Origin: Cycas panzhihuaensis
Lineage: Eukaryota; Cycadophyta
Assembly: GCA_023213395.1 (NCBI GenBank)
Contig: CM041465.1
Location: 201,569,741-201,633,740, forward strand
Length of the DNA stretch: 64,000 bases
Direction: 5' to 3'
Shown piece after piece: positions 35,663-49,600 of the stretch. Under the pieces are notes generated by a model. It had not been told where the DNA came from. It saw nothing but the letters and a program-made list of their open reading frames with translations, and made no database searches. Each line of letters starts with the position of its first letter. The stretch's first letter is position 1. A program made the translations under genes and the position numbers.

Positions 35663-36231
35663 TGTTAGTGGGAAATTAATCCCACATGAAGGAAAGTCAC
35701 ATTATACTTGATATAAATCTATTAAAGCATGTAATGGGACATTAATATGCCAACCCATTAAAAAGGAGTAACAAGAAACTTAGGAGGTGATTATCCATAG
35801 ATAAGGGATAGTAATTAGATTTCAACTATATTTATGAGATGTATGTGAGTTTTCTAGTGGGTCTTAGCATGCATACTTGCTAAGAACTTCTATATATAAT
35901 GTAATTTTCATAATTTAATACAAATTGAAAGGGGCCCCTCTTAAGTCAATTAAGTTAGGGTATAACTACTTAGATAGTAGTAATCTAGTAGAATCAATTT
36001 CTATGTTTATGTTTTATGTGGGTAGAGTGTTAGATGTAATATTTAATTTTATAAAATAATATATTAGCCTCTCTTCTTACTATTCCATATTTTTTCAATA
36101 TAAAGACCGTGAAATTGTGTGCTAGTGAGCATAGTCGAAATGTATGCCAAATATATAAAAGTTAACTTTAGATTATGACACATGAGATGAATATACATTA
36201 TAAATATGTATACTATTGTATTAAATAATTA
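35663..36231 (+). mobile_element. candidate solo LTR
   Basis: Begins TGTTAGTGGGAAATTAATCC, a copia-like LTR start. It has a TATA-like TCTATATATAATG at about 35889 and is bracketed by AACTT at 35658-35662 and 36232-36236. The end reads TTA, so the terminal CA would have decayed to TA. No partner is in the window, and five matching bases alone could be chance over this span. Confidence 0.3.
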
Positions 36232-36682
36232 AACTTTGGGCAATTTTTGACTAATGGCATGCCTATTAGTATGTACATATTTTATTTATTTTATATTTTT
36301 ATTGTTTTACTCTTTCATCATTTAATCCTTAGATCAAGTCTTGTTGGGTCCATTATTTATACTTTTGCTTTCGTAGTTTTCCTACCTAATATATAGTAAT
36401 TTATTTCTTTATTTTCTATCTTAGACTAATGATAGATATATATTAAAAATGTGCCCATGGAAACTACTTCCATCTTTCTAGCTCGTGATTCATTTACTCC
36501 ATATTCAACTCTTTGGGATAGCCCTCTGAATAAATTTTCAAAGATTTCAATCTATAATGAAGATGTTGGTTAAAACTTATATCTATCTTGTGATTACCAA
36601 TGGCTACCCATGGTAAAAGAAATTGTTAAATAATGAGAAAACTTAATTTGAGAACTCTTTAAAATCCATTGCTAGTTATGCA

Positions 36683-37003
36683 GGTTATTCATTTAACCTC
36701 ATGGGGCTGGGTGGATTGGTAAGACGCGGTGATTACTAAGGAGATACCTAGATTCAAAACCCATGAGTGCAAGTCACTTCACAGGGAAATAGTCTGATCG
36801 GCGTCTGTTGTTGCAAAGAAAGTAGTCTGACCAAAGTCCATTGAGTGTGTGCTAGTTGTACGATGGCAATATGAACTCTAAGCATAACCATTATAAAGGT
36901 GGTATGAAAACTTGGATCCCGAGGGTCTCCCTTCCTTCGGAACTTTGTACCAAGGATGGCTAGAGGTTCTCCTCTAGATATTAAAAGAAAAAGTTATTCA
37001 TTT
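36683..37003 (+). mobile_element. tRNA-derived SINE with 11-bp target duplication
   Basis: The body is 36694-36992 (about 299 bp). The perfect direct repeats GTTATTCATTT at 36683-36693 and 36993-37003 are its target duplications, long and variable as in LINE-driven insertion. The 5' end resembles a tRNA gene: box A in CTGGGTGGATTGGTAAGACG and a decayed box B AGATTCAAAACCC, spaced about 35 bp. The 3' end is A-rich (TATTAAAAGAAAAA). Box B shows G-to-A and CpG-to-CA changes, so the copy is old. SINEs have no genes and use LINE enzymes in trans. Confidence 0.85.
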
Positions 37004-37440
37004 GATAATCTCTTAAATTTTATGGTAAACAAGATCTTTGTGAATATGTTTTTAACTTGAAAACAACCCCTATTTAAGAAAATTAACTAGAATACCCAAG
37101 TTTTTAAGTCAATTGTGAATTTATGAAAAACACTACTCATTAAGTAAATATTTAGCCGAAACTCTAAAACTTACTCTAAACAATCTCTACTAAGAGCTAT
37201 AAAAGTAAGTAGATGACAAAAAAAATGTTCCACATTCTATACTTCAAGGGAAAGCTTCACCCAAATACCTTAGCTTTGGCCACCTATGTTTAGGAGTTCG
37301 ACTTGAATTGGAAGCATAACTCTTAAAAGGTTGTAGGCCACTAACCTTGGTTGGAGAGACTAAATAAAAAATTTAGCCGTTAAAACCTTATGTATTCATT
37401 AAAAAAAATAATAATCCAACGAGAATAAAATAGAGGGCAG
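37004..37440. other. intergenic, nothing recognised
   Basis: AT-rich sequence between the SINE and the CpG-retaining island. No repeats or coding signal that I can support. Confidence 0.4.
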
Positions 37441-38300
37441 CCACCTTGAACGAGTGTCAACCCATAACACACTCCGGAGACCTTTCAAGCTTTTGTCTTC
37501 ACTTGGGTTCTTTAATTGGTTGACGCTTCCCTGGACAAAGTGAACAACTGTACCAAAGAGAACGACTCGGGAGCTGAAACTTGGTCACGTCGGTGGTACG
37601 AGGGGCTATCGTCGGATATTTTGTGTCAGCGAATTTAAAGTCGGGGATTGAATTTCTGACGTGGCATTGCCTCGGCATACTTGGACTGTTAGAAAAATAT
37701 TTTCCTCGAATGTGCTCTGCTCGTCCTTCCGTTCAATAAATATTTAAACCCTGCCAGGGCGGCGGCGTATGCGAAGTGAGGCGAGATTTATGAGGCGATA
37801 TGGGTACTCAAACTGGCGGGTCAGGGGATCGATTTATGGCAGCTACCGAACGGCCTTAAATAAGACTGATGCTACCTACGATCATCGGAAAGCCGTAGCG
37901 TGCGTCGGGGAACGTGTTAAAGGCCAGTTTATAATGTGTGCCCAGATTTGTATAGCTATATTTGGGTAGCATGCCACGGTAGAACAAATTACAGATTCAA
38001 GTCGTATAATTATTGGGGTGTAGAATTTCCAATTGAATAGTGTGAGAGTTAAGGCGTAGGAGCCGTGAGGAGACGGCCGGAAGATTATGCGTCGGTGTGG
38101 CTTCAGAAGCACAGCACAGGCATGTCGGCGTTTCCAATTGAAAAATCTGTCATGGATAGCAGAGTATGTTCAGCACCAATGACGATGATTTTAGAAAGAC
38201 CGTGAATAGAAATATCACTCGCTCTGGTTTCTAGGACATAGACAGGGTTGCCCTCCTAAGGTGTCAGGAGCAGTAGGTCAAAGGCCGTAGAGACGGTAAA
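37440..38300 (+). other. CpG-retaining island, candidate host promoter and first exon
   Basis: This stretch has far more CpG dinucleotides and a higher G+C than its surroundings, and no match to any repeat in the window. It contains ACGT-core elements (GTCACGTCGG at about 37585, TGACGTGGC at 37657-37665), then a TATA-like run (AATAAATATTTAAACC, about 37734). A GC-rich transcribed-like region follows. A short frame starts at ATG 38122 (MSAFPIEKSVMDSR) and meets a possible splice donor AGA|GTATGT at 38163/38164. Another open frame is 37769-37969. None matches a family I know. It may be the 5' end of a host gene whose remaining exons lie elsewhere, or a low-copy remnant. Confidence 0.4.
37657..37665 (+). 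promoter_or_regulatory. ACGT-core element TGACGTGGC
   Basis: Matches the bZIP-type ACGT core (G-box/C-box hybrid) known from plant promoters, about 75 bp before a TATA-like run. Prediction only. Confidence 0.35.
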
Positions 38301-38871
38301 TGTTATATTAGGTGGTGGAGGATTCATACATATGAGAAGGTATGATGGTATCAAGTTATAGTTAAGGAAGAATGAGTGAAAAAGTAGGAAGAGTTAGGAA
38401 TGTGGATGTATACTCAACAAATTTGACAGAATTATTGGTGATGATTTAGTTTGTTACGAGAAGTGAATTATTTAAAATTGAATAACATAAGGGAATTAAT
38501 GGTTACAATCAAATCATGCACACGAAGGAGATTATAGTTATGTGGTTGATCAATTGTTTTATGATTAAAGTGAATAGTCCTACTATGAAAGGTGATGGGT
38601 AAGGAAGGAATGACCCTAAAAGGGGAGTGATTGTGGTTCTTAAAGGCTTTGATTGGATATTTGGAAGGTATAAGATGAGAGATGCAACCAAGTGGATAGT
38701 GCTTCAAGACATAATTGCAAGGGTGGATTCCTTAGTGACAGTACCCAAAGGGATTTATTCCTAATGGGTAGGGTATAGGTATGGATTTTCAAAGAGATGG
38801 AATTGTCTTATTATGATTTAAGTTGCATATTAACACAAGGGTGGTCTACAAAGAACTTTAAAAATGAATGA
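38300..38871. other. transition from island to Tat-type LTR, no gene seen
   Basis: AT-richer than the preceding island. Open frames on the minus strand (38468-38707 and others) have no recognisable features. Confidence 0.4.
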
Positions 38872-41643
<2,772 letters not shown>

Positions 41644-42174
41644 TATTTCCCAAGTCCCTGGAATGGGTTTTTAGCAAATCGACTTGGGTAAGTACAAGTA
41701 TGTTTTTAGCCTTTGCCTTTGTTACTTCTATAGAAAGGTAAACAAAAGCATCATTTTACTACATGGCTGACTGACGCATTCAAGTGATCACCTTACATCT
41801 GTTGCTTGATCATATTGCTTGATACTCTTTCAACCTATGATGATCTGCAAGACATGCATCCCCATGGCACTCCATAACCTTCCTATGCACCTCCATGTTG
41901 TCCTAAGCATCACCCAGCCTGTGTGATCCATTCACATCGCAACTCTTAGCGCCCCGCTAAGTGTAATTGGTACATCTTTATTCCAGTTACCGATTTCTTG
42001 GAAATCCTATTGCCTCAGTACCCCATCTGGTTTAGGTCATCCTCTTCATATGACTGTCTCCAGCAACCTGGACAGAGGGTCGGCCCCTCCTAAGCCTGGG
42101 GTACTCTCTTTTAGGGCTCCCAGGCATCCATTTTTGTCATGTTTTTGTCTTTGTCACTGCACTGCGATAAATGT

Positions 42175-42265
42175 CACAGTACTGTGGTAAACTTTACGGT
42201 ACCGCGAAGTTTGTTGTGGGGCGACTGTCATTAAACATTTTTAAAAATTTACCGTAGTAAATTTT
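42175..42265. repeat. palindrome cluster in the LTR promoter region
   Basis: Three adjacent inverted repeats: CACAGTACTGTG (42175-42186, perfect); AAACTTT-ACGGTACCGC-GAAGTTT (42189-42212, one arm mismatch); and AAAATTTAC-CGTA-GTAAATTTT (42244-42265, perfect 9-bp arms). They lie 85-175 bp before TATAAA. Confidence 0.92.
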
Positions 42266-42349
42266 ACTTTTTTCGTGAAATTGCCACGTGGCTTCGACAC
42301 CCCTCGAGTCCTACCCTAACCCTAATCGTCCATTCAACCTAGGGTTAGG

Positions 42350-42355
42350 TATAAA
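42350..42355 (+). promoter_or_regulatory. TATA box of the element C 5' LTR
   Basis: TATAAA after AACCTAGGGTTAGG. The 3' LTR has TGTAAA at the same place (54235-54240), so only the 5' copy keeps a canonical box. Confidence 0.6.
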
Positions 42356-44737
42356 GCCCAAAAGAACTTCATTTTCCACCTCTTCTTCCATCTACTCTCC
42401 TCTCTTCTTCTTTCACAGGTAGTTTTCTGCAGGAACACCCTGCAACACCTGAGTTCCCTATGCTCCAGCCTGAGATCCGCCCTCTCTAACTTGGATACAT
42501 GGTAGCAGGCTCACCAATAAGCTTCATCAAGCAAGGATTCACTCCAAGTTTCGCCTCCATGCCCTTTTAACAAGTTTCAGTAAGCTTGTTTCCAGGTTTC
42601 ATTGCTCTCCCAAGGATCCACTTGTAAGCACCTTAGATTTGTCATTCCTTGTTATTCTAAGGGGCAGACCTGTCTCTAATCTAGCCCAACAGGTATTATC
42701 TCATGTTTGCTCCATTTTGTTCCTTTTAAACTTTCTTAAAAGAGATTAGATCATTTGGAATATCTTTCCTTTTTCCCATTTTCCAATGCATACACGAGGC
42801 ACTCCCTATGTTTCTTTCATTCTGCCAACATCATCTTCCTGCCCTCTTATGGTTTCCTCAGGGAGGTTGTGGGGAGAGGACCTTAAAGAGTGAGAGAAAG
42901 GAGCTAAGGCGGGCTTCATACCCAACTAGGCCTGCTCCTTAAGGGCAACCCCCTTCTCCTCTTTCTTCTCCTCCACTCGTGCCTTTCTTGGCCTACCAGG
43001 GAGCTTCCGGAAATAGGCCTTCGTTGGATGTCAGTGTACGCAGCCTCTTACTATGTTGTTTCTAGGCCTGAGCGCCTCTTTTGGGCAGCTTTTCCAGCCT
43101 TGAGTAGTGTCTCATATCCACTTTTGGTCTTGGCTTGATCTAGGTTGTGAATTGCTGCACGTAGCAACACTTGCAACATAGATGATATCCACAAACTTCA
43201 TGATATTTGTTTCTTTCATTATCTGCTGCCATTAGCCTGTCCCAACCTACTGTTTTTTGTACTTGAGGCAACGTGGAGGTGCACTTATTGGAGGGTTAGC
43301 CATTCCAAGGCTAACCGTACGCATCCCTTGTCTTGTGTTGTTGGCTTTGAGGAGATCTGGAGTTGTTCTTTGATTGAAAGTTTGTTTGACTTAAAGTGCT
43401 TTAACTTACACTATTCTTAGCATTTTATAGCTATATGTATACATATATTTACTTGGCACTCTAGCAGCCCCTTGGAAAAGGGTAGAAAACCTTTGTGGTT
43501 GTAATTTTATCACTCCATTCATGGGGAAGGATAAATCGCTACAATTTGGGTACATTTCTTTGCTCTCCTTTTCCTTAGTCATTTCAGCTTTTAGCATAGT
43601 TCCTTTTCCTTTGCCTTTTTTGCTTTCTTCCTTTTGCTTTGGGGAAGGTAATGAAGCCCCTACGCTGCCCGTGTGTTGGGAGAAGGAAAAGAAAAAGTGG
43701 GTGTGGCCCAAGATGGTGACTTCGTTTCAGCCGCATCATTTTTCTAGGTACGTCGCATCCCTTTTGTAGATCTTTTCTCTACTTCTCTTTTAAGTTTGCG
43801 TGTTTGCATGATAAAAACATAAAAGGAAAAGATAAAAGGGAACCAAATTGTACCACTCATTTGCATATGCACACTAGCTTACATTCTAGGAAAGAGTACA
43901 AGATAAGGTATATCTCTTCCATCTTTCCGTTCAATTGTATACAACTTGCTAGAATTTGCATCCTTAGAATGCATCTTGTGTGTTAGGTTGGTTTGCCTCT
44001 CTCATCCCCTTTCCCTTTGTTTAAAAGTGAAAAGAGAGCGAGGATTTATATTAGAGAGAAAATGAGAGAAAGTATATCTATTGTCTTTTATACATATACT
44101 TCTTTTATCTCTTGTTTACATACATAACCAATTAGACATCGTTTCACTATTACACATAGAAAGTAGATTCCTTCATACATAGCGCAGTGGGAACTACTTC
44201 TGTTATCATTCTTTGCTCCCATAACACTCACTTTAGGTGGGTTAGTTCAAGGAAAATACATCCTCTAAGACCTCCTCCTTTAACCCTATCATACCCATAC
44301 CAACTTAATAACCTTGACACTCTCTGCTTTGGGTTGGTTTCGTGCGTGAGGTAGTTGCCCAACACCATCCTTATGAACGGGTACCTCCTACCACTCACCT
44401 ACATACATCCTATCCATATTCCTTTATCTTCCACGAGGATTTGCTTCCTCATTGGGCCTTGCCCTTCCCTTCTATCCATCTAAGGGTGAGAAGACCCACA
44501 TTTTGAGGTTACTCAGGAAACTGAGGATATCCCTCACTTGTATTGCCCTAAAACCAAAACTAAGTTACCTAGAGGAAGTTGTCATCATTCGTGGGTCCCG
44601 AACCTGCGTTCCGATGCACGAATGCCTTGTGTGGGTGTTTCTCTTCATTTGTTGTATCAACCCCTTTACTCTGGAGCCTTCTGTTGACAGTCCCAATCCT
44701 AACCAGGTGTAGTTACCATCCCATAGACATGATTCCA

Positions 44738-44755
44738 CCAGCGACCATACTAGGA
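44738..44755 (+). other. possible primer binding site of element C
   Basis: CCAGCGACCATACTAGG follows the LTR. A primer site should begin TGG; read as a transition-decayed TGGCGAC-type site it is plausible. The tRNA cannot be named with confidence. Confidence 0.3.
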
Positions 44756-44899
44756 ACCTACTAGTAAGAGAATTAGTCTTTCTCCCTTTCCTGTTGGTGC
44801 TACTACCTCTTGGTAGCTTTCCCTTTGATCTTATTGGGCAGCCCCCAATGCGTATACTACCTTATTTCTCTTTTCTTCCAACATATAGGCAAGACTTAC

Positions 44900-46085
44900 A
44901 TGCGATGATTCTCACGTTGCTTACGAGGCCTACCTTCATTGTTGGAAGAGCCCTCATATGATTCCCTTCCTACATCGGATCCCAATCCAATCATGAAGGC
45001 ATTTCTTTTAGATTGGGCATACCACGCTTATGTGTTCGATTCCCTTGAGCCACCTATTTCCTTCCAAGGGTCCACCCAAGGAAGTAAAGATCCCATCTAT
45101 TATCCGGGTGACCAGCCATACCCCCAATCTCACCATTCCTCTACTCACGGAGTAGAGCCTTTATCTCCTTTAGAGTTTCACCACCACCATGGTGATTCTC
45201 ATGAGGATCATCCTACAGGGACCACTTCGTACAAGGCTCCTTCTACCTCCTACAATTAGGTGGATACCCCTCTCACCGATGTAGTAGAAGCCTTAAGCTA
45301 ATGTTCCCAAGCTGCTTGTCTCCAACCATACCCCAAGTGGTTTGAGAACGTCTTACGAAGTGTTGTGCTCCCTTCTTCTATGTCTCCTTCACCTCGCTCA
45401 TCTCATTCAGCTTCCTTACCCATGATGAGCCTACCTCTCATCTAGTCTTCTTCTCCCCATGGTGTATGTTCCTTGGGGACCACTCAGGGCATGTCATCTT
45501 CTCAACTCGGGTTCAGCATGCCCCTGTCTAGTCAAACGACTAGTCCTCCTCTCGCCATTGTTTATCCACCACCTACTAGACCTAGGGGATCCGCGTGTCC
45601 TCGTATTTCTAGTCACGTGGGGTTTATCCGGACATACTCCCAATACCAACCTAAGGACCCTTCTCTCTACGTACCTCCCGGTCACACTAGTCAACCATGG
45701 AGACACGGTAAAGGGAACTCCCTCCCTGCTTATGTTGTGGATCCTTTGCATCCTTATGGGGTTGCACCACCCACGGGCGGTCCATATGGGAAAAATCCAG
45801 TCCCTCACCCCTCCTTTCTACCATAATGTATGGCACCACACATCGCGCCTTTGCAAGGAGGGCCAACTCCTTCTCAAGGCATATTCCTTCAAGCTCCTTT
45901 TCAACAAAGAGCGTTCTCTCTAGGAGGGTTGGGTTCATCACATCCATCCGCTCCTATGCAGGTTTCTTCGAATGTGGAATTTATGCCTCCTCATTAAGCG
46001 ATAGGAGGACAATATCTGCTTTCGAACCAAACCCTCCAAGGAGGATTTGGGCAAACCTACCTGCCATCATTTCCAGCTTCTGTTG
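44900..46085 (+). pseudogene. gag: Gag N-terminal region of element C (frameshifted)
   Basis: Two overlapping frames contain SHVAYEAYLHCWK followed, one frame over, by EPSYDSLPTSDPNPIMKAF. The continuous protein has therefore lost its frame near 44940. Then come a His- and Pro-rich stretch (45.12-45.25 kb) and a long Pro/Ser/Tyr-rich segment (about 45.47-45.83 kb). These are typical low-complexity N-terminal Gag regions of the large Tat/Ogre-like elements. No enzyme domain. Confidence 0.6.
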
Positions 46086-46090
46086 ACCTA

Positions 46091-46720
46091 ATGGTCCAGT
46101 CAAGGGCGTGTCCCTTTATGGACTATCAGTCAACCCCCTTATCTATTAAGGCATTAAGAACTAACTTACCACCTCACTCTCTTGAAGTCCCCAAATTCGA
46201 TGGGACTTCGTCGCAGGACCCAGAGGAGCATGTCCGTAGTTTTTCTATAGCATGCATCAATTACTGGGCCTATGACCACATCCTCATGAAACTATTTTCA
46301 TGATCTCTTCAAGGTGATGCCCTCAAGTGGTTTTATCGTCTACTTGCACATTTCATTTTTTCATTCTAACAGCTCATGGATGAGTTCGTCAACTATTTTG
46401 ACATAGCTCATCCATTCGAGAGTGGGATGAAATCCCTTCTATCTCTTAAACAAGGTCACGATGAAATGAATCATGACTTTGTGAGACATTTCCACGACCT
46501 TCTTCATTCCACCAAGGCGACTTTGCTTGAGGAATTGAAAAGGGACCTTTTTGTCAATGCCCTTCGTCCAGAAGTCTACGTAGAAGTCCTCAAAATGTGG
46601 GCAACTATGTGCAACTCTTCCATAGCGAAGTGCTTGGCACTCGAGGCCATTGAGATCCAGGCTGGACTCAAGAAGCCTCTAAAGTCCTCACAACAATGTG
46701 AGGAACCTCCACCACCATGA
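46091..46720 (+). pseudogene. gag: gypsy Gag capsid-like domain of element C
   Basis: The plus strand reads LRTNLPPHSLEVPKFDGTSS, DPEEHVRSFSIACINY and LQGDALKWFYRL, then MDEFVNYFDIAHPFESGMK, LLSLKQGHDEMNHDFVRHFH and LRPEVYVEVLKMW. This is the Retrotrans_gag fold: the WF-plus-F-x-x-Y...L-x-Q-x-x-x-E signature is visible. Two stops (about 46302 and 46370) split it, one in a likely R/W codon. Gag would form the particle shell. The same domain is at 21.8-22.3 kb in copy 2. Confidence 0.9.
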
Positions 46721-46816
46721 GAAACCAAAACTCAACAACCCACTAGGTTTTCTTCTCACTCTACTGAGAAGACCCTAGATCCTCTCACTTCAGGTATACG
46801 TTCATTTGAACGCACT

Positions 46817-47011
46817 ATGAAGGAGCTCAATCTCCAAGCTCCTTCATCTCCCACATCTAACAAGCCAGTCTACCAGACTTCCCAAGCTGCTCCTTTTAAG
46901 GGTGGCAACACCCAGTCCTTTCAAGCAAGGAAACATGATTCCTCCCTTGAGAGGAAGTGGTGCTCCATCCATGGGGAGTGCTTCCACAATGATTCACAGT
47001 GTTGGGCCTAG
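46817..47011 (+). pseudogene. gag: Gag C-terminal Cys/His knuckle
   Basis: ERKWCSIHGECFHNDSQCW forms a C-x2-H...H-x4-C type knuckle (C, H, H and C visible), the usual nucleic-acid-binding end of Tat/Athila Gag. Upstream is a Ser/Pro/Gln-rich linker. A TAG follows directly where the frame should run on. Confidence 0.75.
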
Positions 47012-47286
47012 CATCCTAGGGCTGCCCCACAACGTGACTCTTCCTCTAAACAGGCGATAGGGCCAACCTAAACCAACTCATCCATAGAGACCCCTTCCCC
47101 AAACATGAGGAACATGATCACAACCCCCAACAAAAGAACAACTGGAACCGAGGAAGATCCCCAAACCCTCGCCCTTCACATACTAAAGGGAAGGGTGTGA
47201 GGAATTCATCCTCTTCCTATGGTTCCCCTAATTGACATAACCATTCACCTTCGTAATCCTAGAATAAGGGAAAGAAGGTCATTTAG

Positions 47287-47694
47287 TTGCTTGAGACTGC
47301 TCCATTGTATGATTTAACTCGGCCTCAAGCAATTAAAGAGGCAAACAACCCCTCTTCTTCCACGCCTCATCCTGATCCTCTTCAGGAGGTCCCTCCTTCA
47401 GAAATCCCTACACTTCCCAAGACTATTCCCATGCACCTTGGCCATTACGATTTTCAAAGGGCGCTTCCCCAACCTACTGCGAAGGGGAAGCCCTTCTCTA
47501 TCATTAACGAGCTTTACATCGTCACTGCGGAGATGTCCTTAATGGATGTCTTGAGAAGCTGTCATGAGCAACGTGCTCTTCTTCTTCAAGCTCTTGGCCA
47601 ACAAGATGCTTCTATCCATGCAGTAGGTGCCACCTCCCATGGACCACCCATCATCTCATTCGATCCCCGAGATCTCCCACCTTCTAGTGAATGA
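47287..47694 (+). pseudogene. pre-protease linker of element C
   Basis: 135 open codons. IPTLPKTIPMHLGHYDFQRA, KPFSIINELYIVTAEMS and LQALGQQDASIHAVGATSH repeat the blocks at 3.4-3.66 and 23.1-23.3 kb. The open frame stops at TGA 47692-47694, ten bases before the protease frame. Function unknown; it is the least decayed of three copies. Confidence 0.7.
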
Positions 47695-47703
47695 GAGAAA
47701 CTT

Positions 47704-47985
47704 TTGTATTACCCATTTGTCATTTCCATTGACACTCCCAATTTTATCATAAAGAGGACCATTGTAGATAATGGCTCCTCGATTAATGCTATGCCTGTGT
47801 ACATGCTCAAGGAGCTGGGCATAGTAGCTCTTGAGTCTGTCCTTTGGAAATGCCAAGGGTATGATGAGACTGAGAAGTCCCCCTTAGGGACAGTCTCCCT
47901 TTCCCTCACCTTAGGAGGGAAGACCATTTCTGTCGAAGTTGTTGTACTCAATATCGATGTGGAGTACAATCTCTTATTAGGCTGA
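47704..47985 (+). pseudogene. retropepsin-like aspartic protease of element C
   Basis: An open run of 93 codons: FIIKRTIVDNGSSINAMPVY, MLKELGIVALESVLWKC, then SLTLGGKTISVEVVVLNIDV and EYNLLLG. The active-site D-N-G-S-S motif and the flap/end block are intact. Family role: cleavage of Gag-Pol. It is followed after one stop by the conserved LWLDQMGAIYSSHWG block. This is the best-preserved enzyme domain in the element. Confidence 0.87.
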
Positions 47986-48162
47986 CTATGGCTTGATCAA
48001 ATGGGAGCAATCTACTCCTCGCATTGGGGACAACTTAAATTTGTCCATGAAGGATGAGTTAAAGTTGTCGCCTGTGAGTCTATGCCATCTCACACTTCTC
48101 ATCCAGCCTACTAGGCTGTCTTCGATGATGAAGATAGGGTTCTTGAGGAGTCCATCTCTTCC

Positions 48163-48430
48163 ATGGAGCCTCTGTTCCAAGAGACTGACCTTCATCAATC
48201 GAAACCTATGCCTTGTCATGAGCCAAACCTAGTTAGGTTTGCCCCTATTGGTGTAGGTAATTATGGTTACTTAGCCATCATGGGTGATTCTGAATCAGAT
48301 AGCGAGGGTTATGAGCTCCCTCCTCGACGTGTCACCCTAATTTCACGCGCACCTAGAGAGATATCCCGATCAGATATTCCTGCTCATCTTCATTCTACAT
48401 TGGCTCATGAGTCGCTGGTTCCAAACTAGC
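48163..48430 (+). pseudogene. post-protease acidic spacer of element C
   Basis: NLVRFAPIGVGNYGYLAIMG is followed by an acidic run (DSESDSEGYELPP). It matches copy 1 at 2.7-2.8 kb (minus). In copy 1 an RT follows after about 1.1 kb. Here the frame ends at TAG 48428 and no RT follows. Confidence 0.65.
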
Positions 48431-49600
48431 CTCTTCTTTCACCTTCTTGCCCTCCCCGAGCAGCTTCACATAGGCATCCGCATCAACAAGCCACTCGCAG
48501 AGGTACTTCTTCTTCACACTCTAGATCCTCACCTAGGACCATAGCCACTCCTACTCAGACATGACCTTGCCATACAATCTGTCACGTGGTAGGCCCACTG
48601 CACTCATCAGGTGCTAACCAAAATCATTTTGCTTATAGGCCTAGCCACGTAGGGCCTACCCTTTGCCACCCACCTCCAATTCTATGTGTGACTACCCATA
48701 CCCCTATGTGGGCTAGGCACACTCCCTTCTCTCGTTGTGCTCTGAAATAAGCCTAAACTACCACCCTAGGCATGTCCTCATTCCCACTAGTTACAGGTGG
48801 AATGGTAGCTTAGGGTGGCTTTCTTGCTTTTCTGGGATCCTCCCACAGAACCCCTTGTCGCCCTTTCTGCAGGGGCCCCATCTTCCTAATTAGGTGTGTT
48901 GTCCCTGTCGCTCCTAAGCCTGGAAACATTCCTCAACTAGGATGGTGTGATGGAGTATTGTTACTCCCTTCCCACTAGTGCTTCATTTGCATATCCTGCT
49001 ATGCTCCTATGTGGACATGTATGCTGCCCTATCTCCTAGCTTCACATATGTCCATCGCCATTGTTCATGGTGATCATGTGTGTGCCTACTAGGAATATGG
49101 CCCTGCATGAAAGGAAGTATGTGCAATTCAAACAATCCTCTAACACAAACCATATAATAATCAACTCAAAACATCACGATTAATATCTCCTCGTGCATTT
49201 GTATATCCTCATACATATACACATAAACATACACATAAGAGAAAACATAATATCGTCCATTGTTATGTGTCATCACACAGATCAACATATATCAAATAGG
49301 GTGCCAATGGCCTCATCTATATACATAAAATCATTATGTGTCATATTATACAAATGGTATGGTACATCATCTGCAGGAAGCCGGAATCCTTGTAAGGGGG
49401 AGTACAATCATGTGGCAACATATGGTGACTCCTTGGAGGTCCGATGCTTTCCCAAATCAAAATTGGTGTGTCCTACTCTATTGTGCTACCCTGGTCCTAG
49501 AGCATCATCTCCCACTCTATGTGATCCCTCTCCTAGGGACCACATGCCTCCCAAACTCCTCTTGCACCTTTGGGAGCTCCCTGCCTCACTCCCCTTATCC
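48431..49600 (+). other. non-coding joint between protease and antisense gene
   Basis: No RT, RNase H or integrase in any frame. From about 48.71 kb the sequence matches the reverse complement of 62.5-63.37 kb in element E (for example CTCTGAAATAAGCCTAAACT against CTCTAAAATAAGCCTAAACT). The open frames at 49193-49757 are in this repeated non-coding stretch and have no domain. Confidence 0.65.

Larger units (their letters stand above)
35091..36682. other. AT-rich DNA with a possible old solo LTR
   Basis: No coding signal. A short tandem of a 12-bp unit (AATGTTAATGAT) is at 35348-35400. A candidate solo LTR is listed separately. Confidence 0.4.
41644..44737 (+). repeat. 5' LTR of element C
   Basis: 3094 bp. 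The start TATTTCCCAAGTCCC aligns base for base with TGTTTTCTAGCTCCC at 53565, so TG has decayed to TA. It ends CATGATTCCA. It contains palindromes at 42175-42265, TATAAA at 42350-42355, and pyrimidine-rich leader. It is about 190 bp longer than the partner at 42830-43020 and keeps a palindrome that the partner has lost. Open frames in it (for example 43521-43769) have no domain. Confidence 0.9.

Noticed and set aside
42309-42330. Telomere-like CCCTAACCCTAA in the element C LTR
   Set aside because: Under two repeat units and present at the same place in both LTRs; part of the LTR and not an interstitial telomere.
43406-43986. Open frames of 60-101 codons within the 5' LTR of element C
   Set aside because: Matching LTR sequence at 55.1-55.7 kb breaks them, and they have no domain; they are chance frames in LTR DNA.
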